Below, piece after piece: positions 30,539-39,787 of a stretch of DNA of 48,183 nucleotides. Source of the DNA: Candidatus Cryptobacteroides intestinipullorum. GTDB taxonomy: Bacteria > Bacteroidota > Bacteroidia > Bacteroidales > UBA932. Every line of letters starts with the position of its first letter. The stretch's first letter is position 1. The stretch is from positions 1-48,183 of the forward strand of contig DVIP01000185.1 of NCBI GenBank assembly GCA_018711225.1, given 5' to 3'. A program made the translations under genes and the position numbers. The notes below the pieces were generated by a model, which saw only the letters and a list, made by a program, of their open reading frames with translations, was not told where the DNA came from and ran no database searches.

Positions 30539-31162
30539 TCATAAAAGTACTGCCGATAGTATCAAAATTCCGGCCGGCAGAATTTCCAGGGCGCAAAGAT
30601 ACAAAATTGACGTTAAAAACGAGCAACAGTTGCGTAAAATTTGAAATTTTCTGATGACGGAAACTATGAACAATACCAGTATGGAGTACAGGATGAGTTG
30701 TCTTGTGAGATTTTCGGATATGTCTGAAAATGAACATATTCCGGCAACCGATAATATGACCGGAACCATGATGCAGAAAAAGCTGGCCGGACAGTTCCTG
30801 GCTGCGTCATAAATCTTTTCATTCCCTTTGGGCCTGCCGGCAGACCATGCCATTGCCGCACGGAACAGCAGATAGCCGAAGAATGCTCCGGCGGTTATGC
30901 CGAGATTGCCTTCCGGCGACAGACCTTCCGTAAATTCCGGACTGTAAAGATGATATCTGGCTGCGACCAGGCAGAAAGGTACAATCAGGAAGACCGCGAA
31001 GATGTTCCTTTCCCTGCGCAGTTTCATGCTGTTTTCGAGGTTCACGCATTCTTTCCATCTCGCGAGACATCCTATCAGAGACGGTATGGTGTTGACTATG
31101 GGTTTGAGCAGCAATATGCCTGCTATGACGCAGACTGCCGGGAGAATTTGTGAAAGTTCCAT
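30539..31162 (-). CDS. DUF4271 membrane protein
   Basis: Multi-TM protein directly upstream of hemD; start moved to ATG 31162 (MELSQILPAV). Confidence 0.8.
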   Translation of the reverse strand: MELSQILPAVCVIAGILLLKPIVNTIPSLIGCLARWKECVNLENSMKLRRERNIFAVFLIVPFCLVAARYHLYSPEFTEGLSPEGNLGITAGAFFGYLLFRAAMAWSAGRPKGNEKIYDAARNCPASFFCIMVPVILSVAGICSFSDISENLTRQLILYSILVLFIVSVIRKFQILRNCCSFLTSILYLCALEILPAGILILSAVLL

Positions 31163-31163
31163 G

Positions 31164-31511
31164 TCAGTTCCCGCGTTTGGCCTTGTAGCCCATCTTGATG
31201 AGCAGCTCGGTAACCTTGTCCCTGAAATCACCCTGTATGGTGATTTCGCCGTTTTTTGCACTTCCTCCGACTCCGCATTTCACTTTGAGCGTCCTGCCCA
31301 GTTCGGCCAGGTCGTCTTCTTTTCCTCTGAAACCTGTCACGAGGGTGACCTGTTTTCCTCCCCTGTTCCTTCTGTCTATAGAGACAATGAGTTTCTGGGC
31401 CGAAGGCTCCGGAGTTTCCGGCTCTTCAGCCTTTTCTTCTTCGTATTTGAAGTCAGGATCGGTGGAATATACTACACCGAGTCTCTTTTTCCAGTCGTTG
31501 TCTGCCATCAA
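31164..31511 (-). CDS. SUI1/YciH-like translation initiation factor
   Basis: RRNRGGKQVTLVTGF...LKVKCGVGGSAKNGEITIQGDFRDKVTELLIKMGYKAKRGN. Confidence 0.92.
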   Translation of the reverse strand: MMADNDWKKRLGVVYSTDPDFKYEEEKAEEPETPEPSAQKLIVSIDRRNRGGKQVTLVTGFRGKEDDLAELGRTLKVKCGVGGSAKNGEITIQGDFRDKVTELLIKMGYKAKRGN

Positions 31512-31552
31512 TTGTCACTGATTTCCAAAAATACACAACCCTTTCCGAATTT

Positions 31553-31585
31553 TTTGCAAATATATTCATTCTCTTTGTATCTTTG
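31553..31585 (+). promoter_or_regulatory. Promoter TTTG-N21-TATCTTTG reading toward the DUF2723 gene
   Basis: Match to Bacteroidetes TTTG/TAnnTTTG consensus. Confidence 0.5.
31557..31564 (-). promoter_or_regulatory. -7 box (TATATTTG) for the SUI1-like gene
   Basis: CAAATATA on + strand. Confidence 0.45.
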
Positions 31586-31707
31586 TCAATTTGAATGGAA
31601 ATTGTAGTATGAGGTGAATCCGATGAAATGAAAAGGATAAATTTCATGGAATTTCCTCTGTCGAGGACGGTGTCCGGCATAGACTTCGTGCGGCCGGGTC
31701 AAAAGTC

Positions 31708-31872
31708 CTCGTACCGGCAGATTTGTAATCTGCCGGAATATTAGGCACCCGGATTGCAAGTCCGGTTGAACGGTTCGCTTGAACGGTTGCAAATCCGGTT
31801 GAACGTTTTAGTCGGGCGTTTCGGTTGAACGGTCCGTTAAACGGTAAATGGTCCGTTGAACGATAACGATTT
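31708..31872 (+). repeat. REP-like composite repeat with TTGAACG tail units
   Basis: TACCGGCAGATTTGTAATCTGCCGGAATATTAGGCACCCGGATTGCAAGTCCGGTTGAACGG... plus several TTGAACG units. Confidence 0.88.
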
Positions 31873-31908
31873 TAGGTAAAATAATTAGTCGAACTGACAT
31901 TATATATA

Positions 31909-34900
31909 ATGGATAAAAGGAAATTCAATTTTTGGAACAGGATATCTGCCGCATTCGTGCTGGTAGTGTCAGCGGTTACCTATCTCCTTACGATAGAGCC
32001 GACAGCTTCCTTCTGGGATTGCGGCGAATTTATCGCTTCATCGTACAAACTGGAGGTGGGCCACCCTCCCGGAAACCCGGTTTTCCAGCTCATTGCCAGA
32101 TTCTTCACTATTTTCACGGATAACATGCATGCCGCAGTGGCAGTGAATGCCATGAGTGCGATATGTTCGGCTCTGACCATATTTTTCCTTTATCTGACCA
32201 TTGTCTTTCTGGCGAAAAGGGTCGTCAGACCGGGTGCTGACGGGAATTATACGACAGCCCGGGCCATTGCCGTCTACGGGGCAGGAATGGTCGGTGCGCT
32301 GGCTTATTGTTTTTCCGACACTTTCTGGTTCTCGGCAGTCGAGGGCGAAGTATATGCGATGTCCTCGCTTTTTACCGCGATAGTTTTCTGGGCCATGACC
32401 AAGTGGTACGAGCAGGCGGACACTCCTTATGCGAACAGGTGGATTGTCCTGATATCCTTCCTTATGGGTCTTTCCATCGGAGTCCATCTTCTGAATCTGC
32501 TGGCCATACCTGCTTTGGTGTTCATGTTCTATTACAAGAAACGTGAGTCCGGCCATTATTCTTTCTGGGAATATGTGAAGATTTTCGTGATATCGGCTGT
32601 CATTCTGGCCGTTATCCTGTTCGGTATCATTCCGTGGCTTCCGAAACTGGCCGCCTATACGGACCTGTTCTTCGTGAACGTCCTGGGGCTTCCGTTCAAT
32701 ACCGGGGCCGCTTTCTTCATGATCGTGCTCCTGGCCGCATGTTTCTGGGGCCTTTTCGCCACGTTGAAGAAAAAGGCGGTGGTGGCCAACACCATACTGC
32801 TCTGTTTCACTGTTATAGTCATAGGCTTTTCCGTTTTCAGCGTTGTGGTTATCAGGTCATGCGCCAAGACTCCTACCAATGAGTACCAGCCTGACAATCC
32901 TTTCACTCTGATCCGGTATCTCGGACGTGAACAGTATGGTTCCAATCCTATCCTCTACGGCCAGTATTTCGATGCTCCGTATGAGGTGGTGACTCCCAAA
33001 TACTGGGCTCCGGTCAATGGCAGATACGAGTATGTGGACAGTCCCGGCGAACTCAAATATTCCGCAGAGGGCAAGATGCTGTTCCCTCGTATGTGGGCCG
33101 GTGGAGACCAGCGCTATGTAGATTTCTACGAGTCTTATATGAACGGGAAGGGAAAGGTTGTTCCCGGCGCCGAGCATAAAAAGCCTACGTTCGGGACCAA
33201 TATCAGGTTCTTTCTGGACTATCAGCTGAACTGGATGTACTGGCGGTATTTCATGTGGAATTTCGCCGGAAGACAGAACGACATACACAGCCCGTCTCCA
33301 GGAGAGTTGTTTGCCGGAAACTGGGAGAGCGGTATCGGATTTGTCGACAAGGCGCGTCTCGGGGACCAGAGCAATGCTCCTGATTACCTGAAACACAACA
33401 AGGGGAAGAATCATTATTACATGCTGCCTCTGCTGCTGGGGCTTATAGGTCTGTTCTTCCAGTTCGCGCGCGACAAGAGGGGGACGTGGATTACATTCCT
33501 GCTTTTCTTCATGACTGGAATCGCTATCGTGGTATATCTGAACCAGCCTCCGTATCAGGTCAGGGAGAGGGATTATGCGTATGCAGGTTCTTTCTATGCC
33601 TTCTCGATCTGGATAGGTCTGGCCGTGCTTGCCATATATTCCTTCCTGGAAGACCTTCTCTCGAAGAAGCCGGGAGATGGGGTTCCGGGTGGAAAGGCGT
33701 GTGTCGCGGCGGCATCTGCCGTGTCCCTGCTCTGTCTTGGCGTGCCTGCACTGATGGCGCAGCAGAACTGGGATGACCATGACAGAAGCCACCGCTATAC
33801 GGCAGTGGAACTTGCCCGCAATTATCTGAATTCCGTAGGAGAGAACGGTATTCTCATCACTCACGGTGACAATGATACCTTCCCTCTATGGTATGCCCAG
33901 GAGGTGGAGAATGTCAGGACGGATGTCAGGATATGCAATACGTCGCTTCTCGGGACGGACTGGCATATAGACCAGATGAAATATGCCTGCAACGAATCTT
34001 CTCCGCTGCCTCTGACTGTGGGACTGGAACAATACCTTTATGGTACCAATGAGCTGGTTTTCATCTATGATGTGCGCGATACGGTCATTTCAATCTCTGA
34101 TGTGATGCGTGTCTTCAAGCATCCTAAGGCAAAGGTGGAGCTGACCAGCGGAAAACTTGTGGACTACATCATGTCCAGGAAGATAAGCGTGCCTGTAAAT
34201 AAGGAAAATGTATTGAAATACGGCATTCTGGACGAAAAATATGCGGACATGATTCCGGATGAGATTGTGCTGGAGATGCCTAAGAGCAAGACGTTCATTA
34301 CCAAGCCGGAGCTTTTCCTTCTGGATCTGTTGTCGAACTATAAATGGGACCGTCCTGTAAACATGCTGTCCATGGGCGGGGATCTGGATATCGGGCAGAA
34401 GAGTTATCTCATGTATGAGGGCTTCTCGTACAAGCTCGTGCCGATAAAGGGGCCTATGAGCAGTTCTGAAGTCGGGCTGACGGATACGGAAGACCTTTAT
34501 TATAAAATGAAGAACGTATTCAGCTGGGATGCCCTGAAGCGTGACGACTATTTCGTGGACTACCAGAATCTCTATACTTTCTGCGGCGTGATGTCCCAGC
34601 GCAACCTGTTCCTGAATGCTGCTGACAAGTTCCGCCAGGAGGGACAGGATGACCGGGCGCTCGAAATGCTGGATATGTGCGTGGAGAATGTGCCTGAGTG
34701 CAATTTCCCGCTGGATATGACTTTCCTGGGATTCAGCAATGAATATATGGTTCTCAGGATGATTGCCATGTATTATGACCTGGATCAGGGCGACAAGGCC
34801 AGGGATATCGCGGGACGTTTTGCCGATGAGCTTATGGCTTCCGCCGATTTCTTCCTGTCATTCTATGAATACAGGCCGGACGATTTCGACAATGTCTTTA

Positions 34901-35028
34901 CTTACCTGCAGAATCTGCAGTACCTGTACTCTGCAAACGGCGACAGCGCTTTGGCGGAGTCCCTGGAAAAAAGGCTCAAGGATCTGATAGACCCGACAGG
35001 AGAATTGTCGGCGGAGATTGGAAATTAA
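31909..35028 (+). CDS. DUF2723 (protein O-mannosyltransferase-like) membrane protein
   Basis: TYLLTIEPTASFWDCGEFIASSYKLEVGHPPGNPVFQLIARFF, multi-TM N-terminus, soluble C-terminus. Confidence 0.92.
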   Translation: MDKRKFNFWNRISAAFVLVVSAVTYLLTIEPTASFWDCGEFIASSYKLEVGHPPGNPVFQLIARFFTIFTDNMHAAVAVNAMSAICSALTIFFLYLTIVFLAKRVVRPGADGNYTTARAIAVYGAGMVGALAYCFSDTFWFSAVEGEVYAMSSLFTAIVFWAMTKWYEQADTPYANRWIVLISFLMGLSIGVHLLNLLAIPALVFMFYYKKRESGHYSFWEYVKIFVISAVILAVILFGIIPWLPKLAAYTDLFFVNVLGLPFNTGAAFFMIVLLAACFWGLFATLKKKAVVANTILLCFTVIVIGFSVFSVVVIRSCAKTPTNEYQPDNPFTLIRYLGREQYGSNPILYGQYFDAPYEVVTPKYWAPVNGRYEYVDSPGELKYSAEGKMLFPRMWAGGDQRYVDFYESYMNGKGKVVPGAEHKKPTFGTNIRFFLDYQLNWMYWRYFMWNFAGRQNDIHSPSPGELFAGNWESGIGFVDKARLGDQSNAPDYLKHNKGKNHYYMLPLLLGLIGLFFQFARDKRGTWITFLLFFMTGIAIVVYLNQPPYQVRERDYAYAGSFYAFSIWIGLAVLAIYSFLEDLLSKKPGDGVPGGKACVAAASAVSLLCLGVPALMAQQNWDDHDRSHRYTAVELARNYLNSVGENGILITHGDNDTFPLWYAQEVENVRTDVRICNTSLLGTDWHIDQMKYACNESSPLPLTVGLEQYLYGTNELVFIYDVRDTVISISDVMRVFKHPKAKVELTSGKLVDYIMSRKISVPVNKENVLKYGILDEKYADMIPDEIVLEMPKSKTFITKPELFLLDLLSNYKWDRPVNMLSMGGDLDIGQKSYLMYEGFSYKLVPIKGPMSSSEVGLTDTEDLYYKMKNVFSWDALKRDDYFVDYQNLYTFCGVMSQRNLFLNAADKFRQEGQDDRALEMLDMCVENVPECNFPLDMTFLGFSNEYMVLRMIAMYYDLDQGDKARDIAGRFADELMASADFFLSFYEYRPDDFDNVFTYLQNLQYLYSANGDSALAESLEKRLKDLIDPTGELSAEIGN

Positions 35029-35039
35029 AAGAAAAGCGT

Positions 35040-35047
35040 TATATTTG
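35040..35047 (+). promoter_or_regulatory. -7 box TATATTTG upstream of tRNA-Ala
   Basis: TAnnTTTG 29 bp upstream of the tRNA. Confidence 0.5.
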
Positions 35048-35076
35048 CACCCGGGATCAGGACAGGTCCCGGAAAT

Positions 35077-35150
<74 letters not shown>

Positions 35151-35179
35151 CAAAACGACCAAAAGTGACTTTTTATCGT

Positions 35180-35209
35180 ACAACCGGATTTGCAATCCGG
35201 TTGTTTGTT
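35180..35209 (+). terminator. Terminator-like hairpin downstream of tRNA-Ala built from the REP-like arm
   Basis: CAACCGGATT-TGC-AATCCGGTTG followed by TTTGTTT. Confidence 0.7.
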
Positions 35210-35214
35210 TATAT

Positions 35215-35300
35215 GAGGGTGACTCAAAAGGACTTTTGGTCACCCTCAAACGTCTTTCTTCGAAACCATTGACGAACAGAGTGCAATTGTGCTTGCACAA
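35215..35300 (+). repeat. 86-bp intergenic element, copy 1
   Basis: Reverse-complement near-match to 41925-42011; begins with GAGGGTGAC...GTCACCCTC hairpin. Confidence 0.88.
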
Positions 35301-35372
35301 ATTGCCGAAGTGAGGATAAGGAAAAACTTTTAGTTTAACCAGGACCCATCCTAACCCCCTCTGCTCGCTTTC

Positions 35373-35575
35373 GAATGTCCACAGGACATTCTCATAAACC
35401 GCTCTCGACCCCTATTAGGGGGATTAACCTTGACAGGTTTTCCTCCTTCGCACCTCAGGAATATCCAAATAAATTTGGTATTCCGTTCGGTTTGTCGTCG
35501 GTTGTGCGACTCCCAGTCGCGGTCCCTTCGGGACTTTTGACCCGCCTTTACGATCAAACCTCTACAGAGGCAGTT
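35373..35575. repeat. Hairpin-dense intergenic tract
   Basis: GAATGTCC-ACA-GGACATTC; CCCCTA-T-TAGGGG; AACCT-TGAC-AGGTT; GGAATAtCCAAAT-AA-ATTTGGTATTCC; GCGACT-CCC-AGTCGC; GTCCC-TTC-GGGAC; CCTCT-ACA-GAGG. Confidence 0.7.
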
Positions 35576-35617
35576 CCCTGAAATTCACTACGTTCTTTTT
35601 ATCGAACTCACGTTATT

Positions 35618-36550
35618 TTACCGCCGGAGCCTTACGAAAATACTCAGGGGCAGGTTTTTCCCGAAACGGTCTTTCAATACAAGTTCCCCGCATTCCAGTC
35701 CCGGACATTCTCCGGAAAGTCCGAATGCCTGTCTTACGACTGTCTCTCCGAGGACGGCGGAATAACCGTTTGAATACAGGTTGAGTACCATGAAACTGTT
35801 TTCCGGGGCAAGGATTGCAGCGACGCATTTCATTATTTCGAACAGACATTCGTCGAGTTTCCATTTTTCCCCGTCAGGGCCGTGTCCGTAAGCCGGAGGG
35901 TCCAGAATTATCCCCTGGTAGACATTTCCTCTTTTTGCTTCCCTTCTGGCGAATTTCAGCGCATCTTCGACTACCCATCTTATGTTTTCCAGATGGCTCA
36001 GTTCCATATTGTTCCTGGCCCATGTCACGACCTGGCGGACAGAATCCAGATGAGTCACATCGGCTCCGGCCGCCTTGGCTGCCAGAGAAGCGGCTCCGGT
36101 ATAGGCGAAGAGGTTCAGGACTTTCGGCCTGTCCAGACCTTCGGCTGCGGCCCTTTCCACCAGTTCCGAGGTGTTTCTGTAAATGTATTCCCAGTTCGGT
36201 GCCTGTTCGGGGAAGACTCCGACATGTTTGAAGGATGTCAGCCCAAGTCTGAGAGTGAGGTTCAGACCTTTTTGCCTGCTGCCGTATTTTATGGTCCACT
36301 GGTCTTCCATTCTTTTCCGTTTGTCCCAGGTGCCGCTGTCTTCTTTTCCGGCTTTCCCGAATCCTGCGCCGGGCTTGAATTTCACATTTATGGTGCTGTC
36401 CCATTCGGATGCGGGAAGGGTCTTGTCCCACAGGGCTTTGGGTTCGGGCCTTGACATATAGTATGCTCCGAACCGTTCGAGTTTCTCAAAATTGCCCGAA
36501 TCCACGAGCTCGTAGTCTTTCCAGAATTCGCCTGGGCTTTCGATAGTCAT
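35618..36550 (-). CDS. Class I SAM-dependent rRNA methyltransferase (RlmI-like)
   Basis: VLNLFAYTGAASLAAKAAGADVTHLDSVRQVVTWARNN, IILDPPAYGHGPDG. Confidence 0.88.
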   Translation of the reverse strand: MTIESPGEFWKDYELVDSGNFEKLERFGAYYMSRPEPKALWDKTLPASEWDSTINVKFKPGAGFGKAGKEDSGTWDKRKRMEDQWTIKYGSRQKGLNLTLRLGLTSFKHVGVFPEQAPNWEYIYRNTSELVERAAAEGLDRPKVLNLFAYTGAASLAAKAAGADVTHLDSVRQVVTWARNNMELSHLENIRWVVEDALKFARREAKRGNVYQGIILDPPAYGHGPDGEKWKLDECLFEIMKCVAAILAPENSFMVLNLYSNGYSAVLGETVVRQAFGLSGECPGLECGELVLKDRFGKNLPLSIFVRLRR

Positions 36551-36634
36551 ATTTTATATAGTATTTGTCAGGTTCAATGACAGGGTGAGTTCTGCAAAGA
36601 TACATGATATTTCGGAATAGACCTGCGTCCTGCG

Positions 36635-37000
36635 CGACTAACTGCATTTTCGCGGCTTTTCGCGGTTAGTCTGACATTTTTGTGCGCGACTAACTGCGTT
36701 TTCGAGGTTTTTTGCGGTTAGTCTGACGCTATTATGCTCGACTAACTGCATTTTCGGGGATTTTTGCGGTTAGTCTAACATCTTTTTGCTCGACTAACAG
36801 CGTTTTCGGCTGTTTTTGCGGTTAGTCTGACAATTTTATGCACGACTAACTGCATTTTCGTGGCTTTTCGTCGTTAGTCGGACACTTTTCTGCTCGACTA
36901 ACTGCGTTTTCGCGGCTTTTTGCGGTTAGTCTGACATTTTTGTGCTCGACTAACTGCGTTTTCGCGGTTTTTTGCGGTTAGTCGGACGTTAGTCGAGCGG
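36635..37000 (+). repeat. 52-bp tandem hairpin repeat array, 7 units
   Basis: CGACTAACTGCrTTTTCGCGGcTTTTtGCGGTTAGTCTGACaTTTTTgTGCT repeated at 52-bp period from 36635; the last unit begins at 36947. Confidence 0.95.
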
Positions 37001-37128
37001 TTGGCGGACTTGGTGAAATAGCCGTTAAAAACGGTTGTATTTTGACGAAATTTGTTATTTTTGCAAAGATGTATTGAATATTGCCGGATGGCAACAGAAA
37101 AGGATTTAATTCATAATCATTTTTTAAT

Positions 37129-38382
37129 ATGCAACAGAATATCGATACTTACGATTTTTCAGGCAAGAAAGCCATCGTAAGGGTGGATTTCAATGTTCCA
37201 CTTAATGAAAAGTTCGAGATCACGGATGATACCCGTATCAGGGCTGCCATCCCTACTTTGAAGAAAGTCCTTGAAAAAGGTGGCTCTGTAATCATAATGT
37301 CGCACCTGGGACGTCCGAAGGGTGTTACAGAGAAATTCTCTCTCAAACATATCCTCGGCCGTGTGGAGGAACTTCTCGGTGTACCTGTAAAATTCGCCGA
37401 TGACTGCATGTCTGCCGATGACAAGGTCGCTGCCCTCAAACCTGGTGAGGTTCTCGTACTTGAAAACCTGCGTTTCTATGCAGAGGAAGAAGGCAAGCCG
37501 AGAGGACTCGCAGAAGATGCCACCGATGAAGAGAAGAAGGCTGCCAAGGCTGCGCTGAAGGAAAGCCAGAAGAAATTCGTTGCCAAGCTCGCTTCGTATG
37601 CTGACTGCTATATCAACGATGCATTCGGTACGGCACACAGGGCACACGGGTCTACAGCCCTTATTGCCGACTACTTCCCGAATGACAAGATGTTCGGCTA
37701 TGTAATGGAAGGCGAGATCAAGGCTATCGACCGTGTCCTGAAGACTCCGGAACATCCTGTTACGGCTATCATAGGCGGTGCGAAGGTTTCATCCAAGATC
37801 GGAATCATCGAACATCTTTTCGATGTTGTGGACAATATGATTATCGGTGGAGGTATGGTTTATACATTCATCAAGGCGCAGGGCGGCAAGATCGGAAATT
37901 CCCTCTGCGAGGATGACCAGCAGCAGCTCGCTCTCGATACTATCAAGAAGGCCGAGGAAAAAGGCGTGAAACTTTATCTTTCAAAAGAGGTCGTTATCGC
38001 CGATGCCTTCTCAAACGATGCCAACACCAAAATCTGCCGCAATGACGAGATTCCTGACGGATGGGAAGGCGTCGATGCCGCTCCGAGCACTCTGGCTGCA
38101 TGGGAGGATGTAATCATGAAGTCAAAGACCATCCTTTGGAACGGCCCTGTCGGAGTATTCGAAATCCCGGCTTTCGCCAAGGGTACGAACAAAGTGGCTG
38201 AAATGCTTGCAAAGGCTACCGAGAACGGTGCGTTCACCCTCGTCGGCGGCGGTGATTCAGTCGCAGCTGTCACCCAGATGGGCTATGCGAACAAGGTAAG
38301 CTACGTTTCCACCGGCGGTGGCGCCATGCTTGAATACCTCGAAGGCAAGGAACTTCCAGGCATCGCAGCTATCCGCAAATAA
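37129..38382 (+). CDS. pgk: Phosphoglycerate kinase
   Basis: [53 protein letters not shown]. Confidence 0.97.
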   Translation: MQQNIDTYDFSGKKAIVRVDFNVPLNEKFEITDDTRIRAAIPTLKKVLEKGGSVIIMSHLGRPKGVTEKFSLKHILGRVEELLGVPVKFADDCMSADDKVAALKPGEVLVLENLRFYAEEEGKPRGLAEDATDEEKKAAKAALKESQKKFVAKLASYADCYINDAFGTAHRAHGSTALIADYFPNDKMFGYVMEGEIKAIDRVLKTPEHPVTAIIGGAKVSSKIGIIEHLFDVVDNMIIGGGMVYTFIKAQGGKIGNSLCEDDQQQLALDTIKKAEEKGVKLYLSKEVVIADAFSNDANTKICRNDEIPDGWEGVDAAPSTLAAWEDVIMKSKTILWNGPVGVFEIPAFAKGTNKVAEMLAKATENGAFTLVGGGDSVAAVTQMGYANKVSYVSTGGGAMLEYLEGKELPGIAAIRK

Positions 38383-38425
38383 TTCACTGAAATCAGATAA
38401 AGGCAGTTTTCTGCCGATTAACACT

Positions 38426-38456
38426 ACAGCCGGATTAATGTCCGGCTGTTTGCTTT
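38426..38456 (+). terminator. Intrinsic terminator downstream of pgk
   Basis: ACAGCCGGA-TTAATG-TCCGGCTGT then TTGCTTT. Confidence 0.75.
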
Positions 38457-38463
38457 AATGTCT

Positions 38464-38507
38464 TAACTCGCCAAAACTGTGTCAAAATACATAGCTTTGG
38501 CGAGTTA
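38464..38507. repeat. Long hairpin TAACTCGCCAAA...TTTGGCGAGTTA
   Basis: 12-bp perfect outer stem with a second inner helix CTGTGT/ACATAG. Confidence 0.7.
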
Positions 38508-38553
38508 GCGTATACACTATCGGACAAAAACCGTTGACTTTCGTTGCACTCGA

Positions 38554-38593
38554 AAGAAAAAACAGGACGGAACGTGAAAAGTTCCGGCCTGTT
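38554..38593 (-). terminator. Minus-strand terminator for the truncated CDS remnant
   Basis: AACAGGaCGGAAC-GTGAAAA-GTTCCGgCCTGTT; on the - strand followed by TTTTTT. Confidence 0.55.
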
Positions 38594-38620
38594 TACCTGT
38601 TATGAGTATTTTCGTTCAGA

Positions 38621-38746
38621 TCAGTTGGCTTCGACCAGTTCACATGTGTAAGTGATATTTTTAAGGTCGGTCGCATCAACGGTAATAGTATATGTGCCGT
38701 CTGTATCAACTGTGATTTCTTGTGCGGTGGAATTATATGTAATTTT
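38621..38746 (-). pseudogene. 3' remnant of a beta-rich secreted/lipoprotein-like gene
   Basis: Open - strand frame KITYNSTAQEITVDTDGTYTITVDATDLKNITYTCELVEAN*; no start, upstream in-frame TAA. Confidence 0.5.
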
Positions 38747-38851
38747 TTAAAATTTTAATACCTTTGCGGTCTGTTTGGACCGCAATTTTTTTTATCGTCC
38801 GGTGCGCGTAATCCAGATTTCTGCACGCCGGAATAATTTAACTTTCAAGAT

Positions 38852-39733
38852 ATGATGGATTTTCTTGAAATATACTGGCATGTGAATCCGGAGCTGTTCC
38901 ATATCGGTTCTCTTTCCATCCGCTGGTATTCGCTGCTGTTCGTCTCCGGCTTCGTGCTGGGGTGGTTCATTTTCAAATGGTTCTTCAAAAGGGAAGGGCT
39001 TCCTCTTACATTGCTGGACCCGCTCCTTTATACACTGCTCATCGGTACGATAGTCGGTGCCAGACTGGGGCATTGCATATTCTACCAGCCGGACTATTAT
39101 TTCGGCAGCTGGCAGGGATTCTGGGAAATATTCATGCCGTGGAAAGGCGGTCTTGCCAGCCACGGGGGTACAATAGCCCTGTTCATTGCGATGTGGTGGT
39201 ATGCAAGGCATTATGGCCGGAAGTATGATTTTGACCTGCTTTGGATATTGGACCGCCTCTGCATTGCCGTATGTTTCGCGGGAGCGCTGATCAGGATAGG
39301 GAACCTTTTCAATTCCGAAATATACGGAGATGTTACGGACTTGCCGTGGGGTTTCGTGTTCGAATTGAGAGGCGAGACCGAACCAAAACATCCTACACAG
39401 TTGTATGAGGCATTGAGCTATACGATATTGGGTATAATCCTTCTTTGTCTTTACCGGTTCCGGCTGGAAAAACTGAAAAGGGGTACCATAGTCGGGATAT
39501 TCTTCATCGTCCTGTTCGGAATGCGCTTCCTGATAGAATTTATCAAGGAACCGCAGGTCGGATTTGAGGAGAACATGCTGCTCAACATGGGGCAGATACT
39601 GAGCATACCATTCATTCTTATAGGTATAGGCATATTGGTATACAGCCTGAAATGGGGCAAGCCGGCCGCGATAGTGCATCCGCAGAAGCCGAAGGCCCAG
39701 CCGACACATTATGCGAAAAGTCTCGGGAAATAG
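38852..39733 (+). CDS. lgt: Prolipoprotein diacylglyceryl transferase
   Basis: GSLSIRWYSLLFVSGFVLGW, GTIVGARLGHCIFYQPDYY, GGLASHGGTIAL, GRIGN-type ALIRIGNLFNSEIYG, HPTQLYEAL. Confidence 0.97.
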   Translation: MMDFLEIYWHVNPELFHIGSLSIRWYSLLFVSGFVLGWFIFKWFFKREGLPLTLLDPLLYTLLIGTIVGARLGHCIFYQPDYYFGSWQGFWEIFMPWKGGLASHGGTIALFIAMWWYARHYGRKYDFDLLWILDRLCIAVCFAGALIRIGNLFNSEIYGDVTDLPWGFVFELRGETEPKHPTQLYEALSYTILGIILLCLYRFRLEKLKRGTIVGIFFIVLFGMRFLIEFIKEPQVGFEENMLLNMGQILSIPFILIGIGILVYSLKWGKPAAIVHPQKPKAQPTHYAKSLGK

Positions 39734-39787
39734 GGCGGATGCCGTAAAACAGATATGCCGGGCGGATGACGGTCACTTGAGCAGGTT

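Noticed and set aside
32857-33864. 335-aa minus-strand ORF
   Set aside because: Shadow ORF opposite the DUF2723 gene.
36635-37000. CRISPR array
   Set aside because: The inter-arm segments are not unique spacers but degenerate versions of the same linker, unit period is constant at 52 bp, and no cas genes are present.
38792-39709. 305-aa minus-strand ORF
   Set aside because: Shadow ORF opposite lgt.
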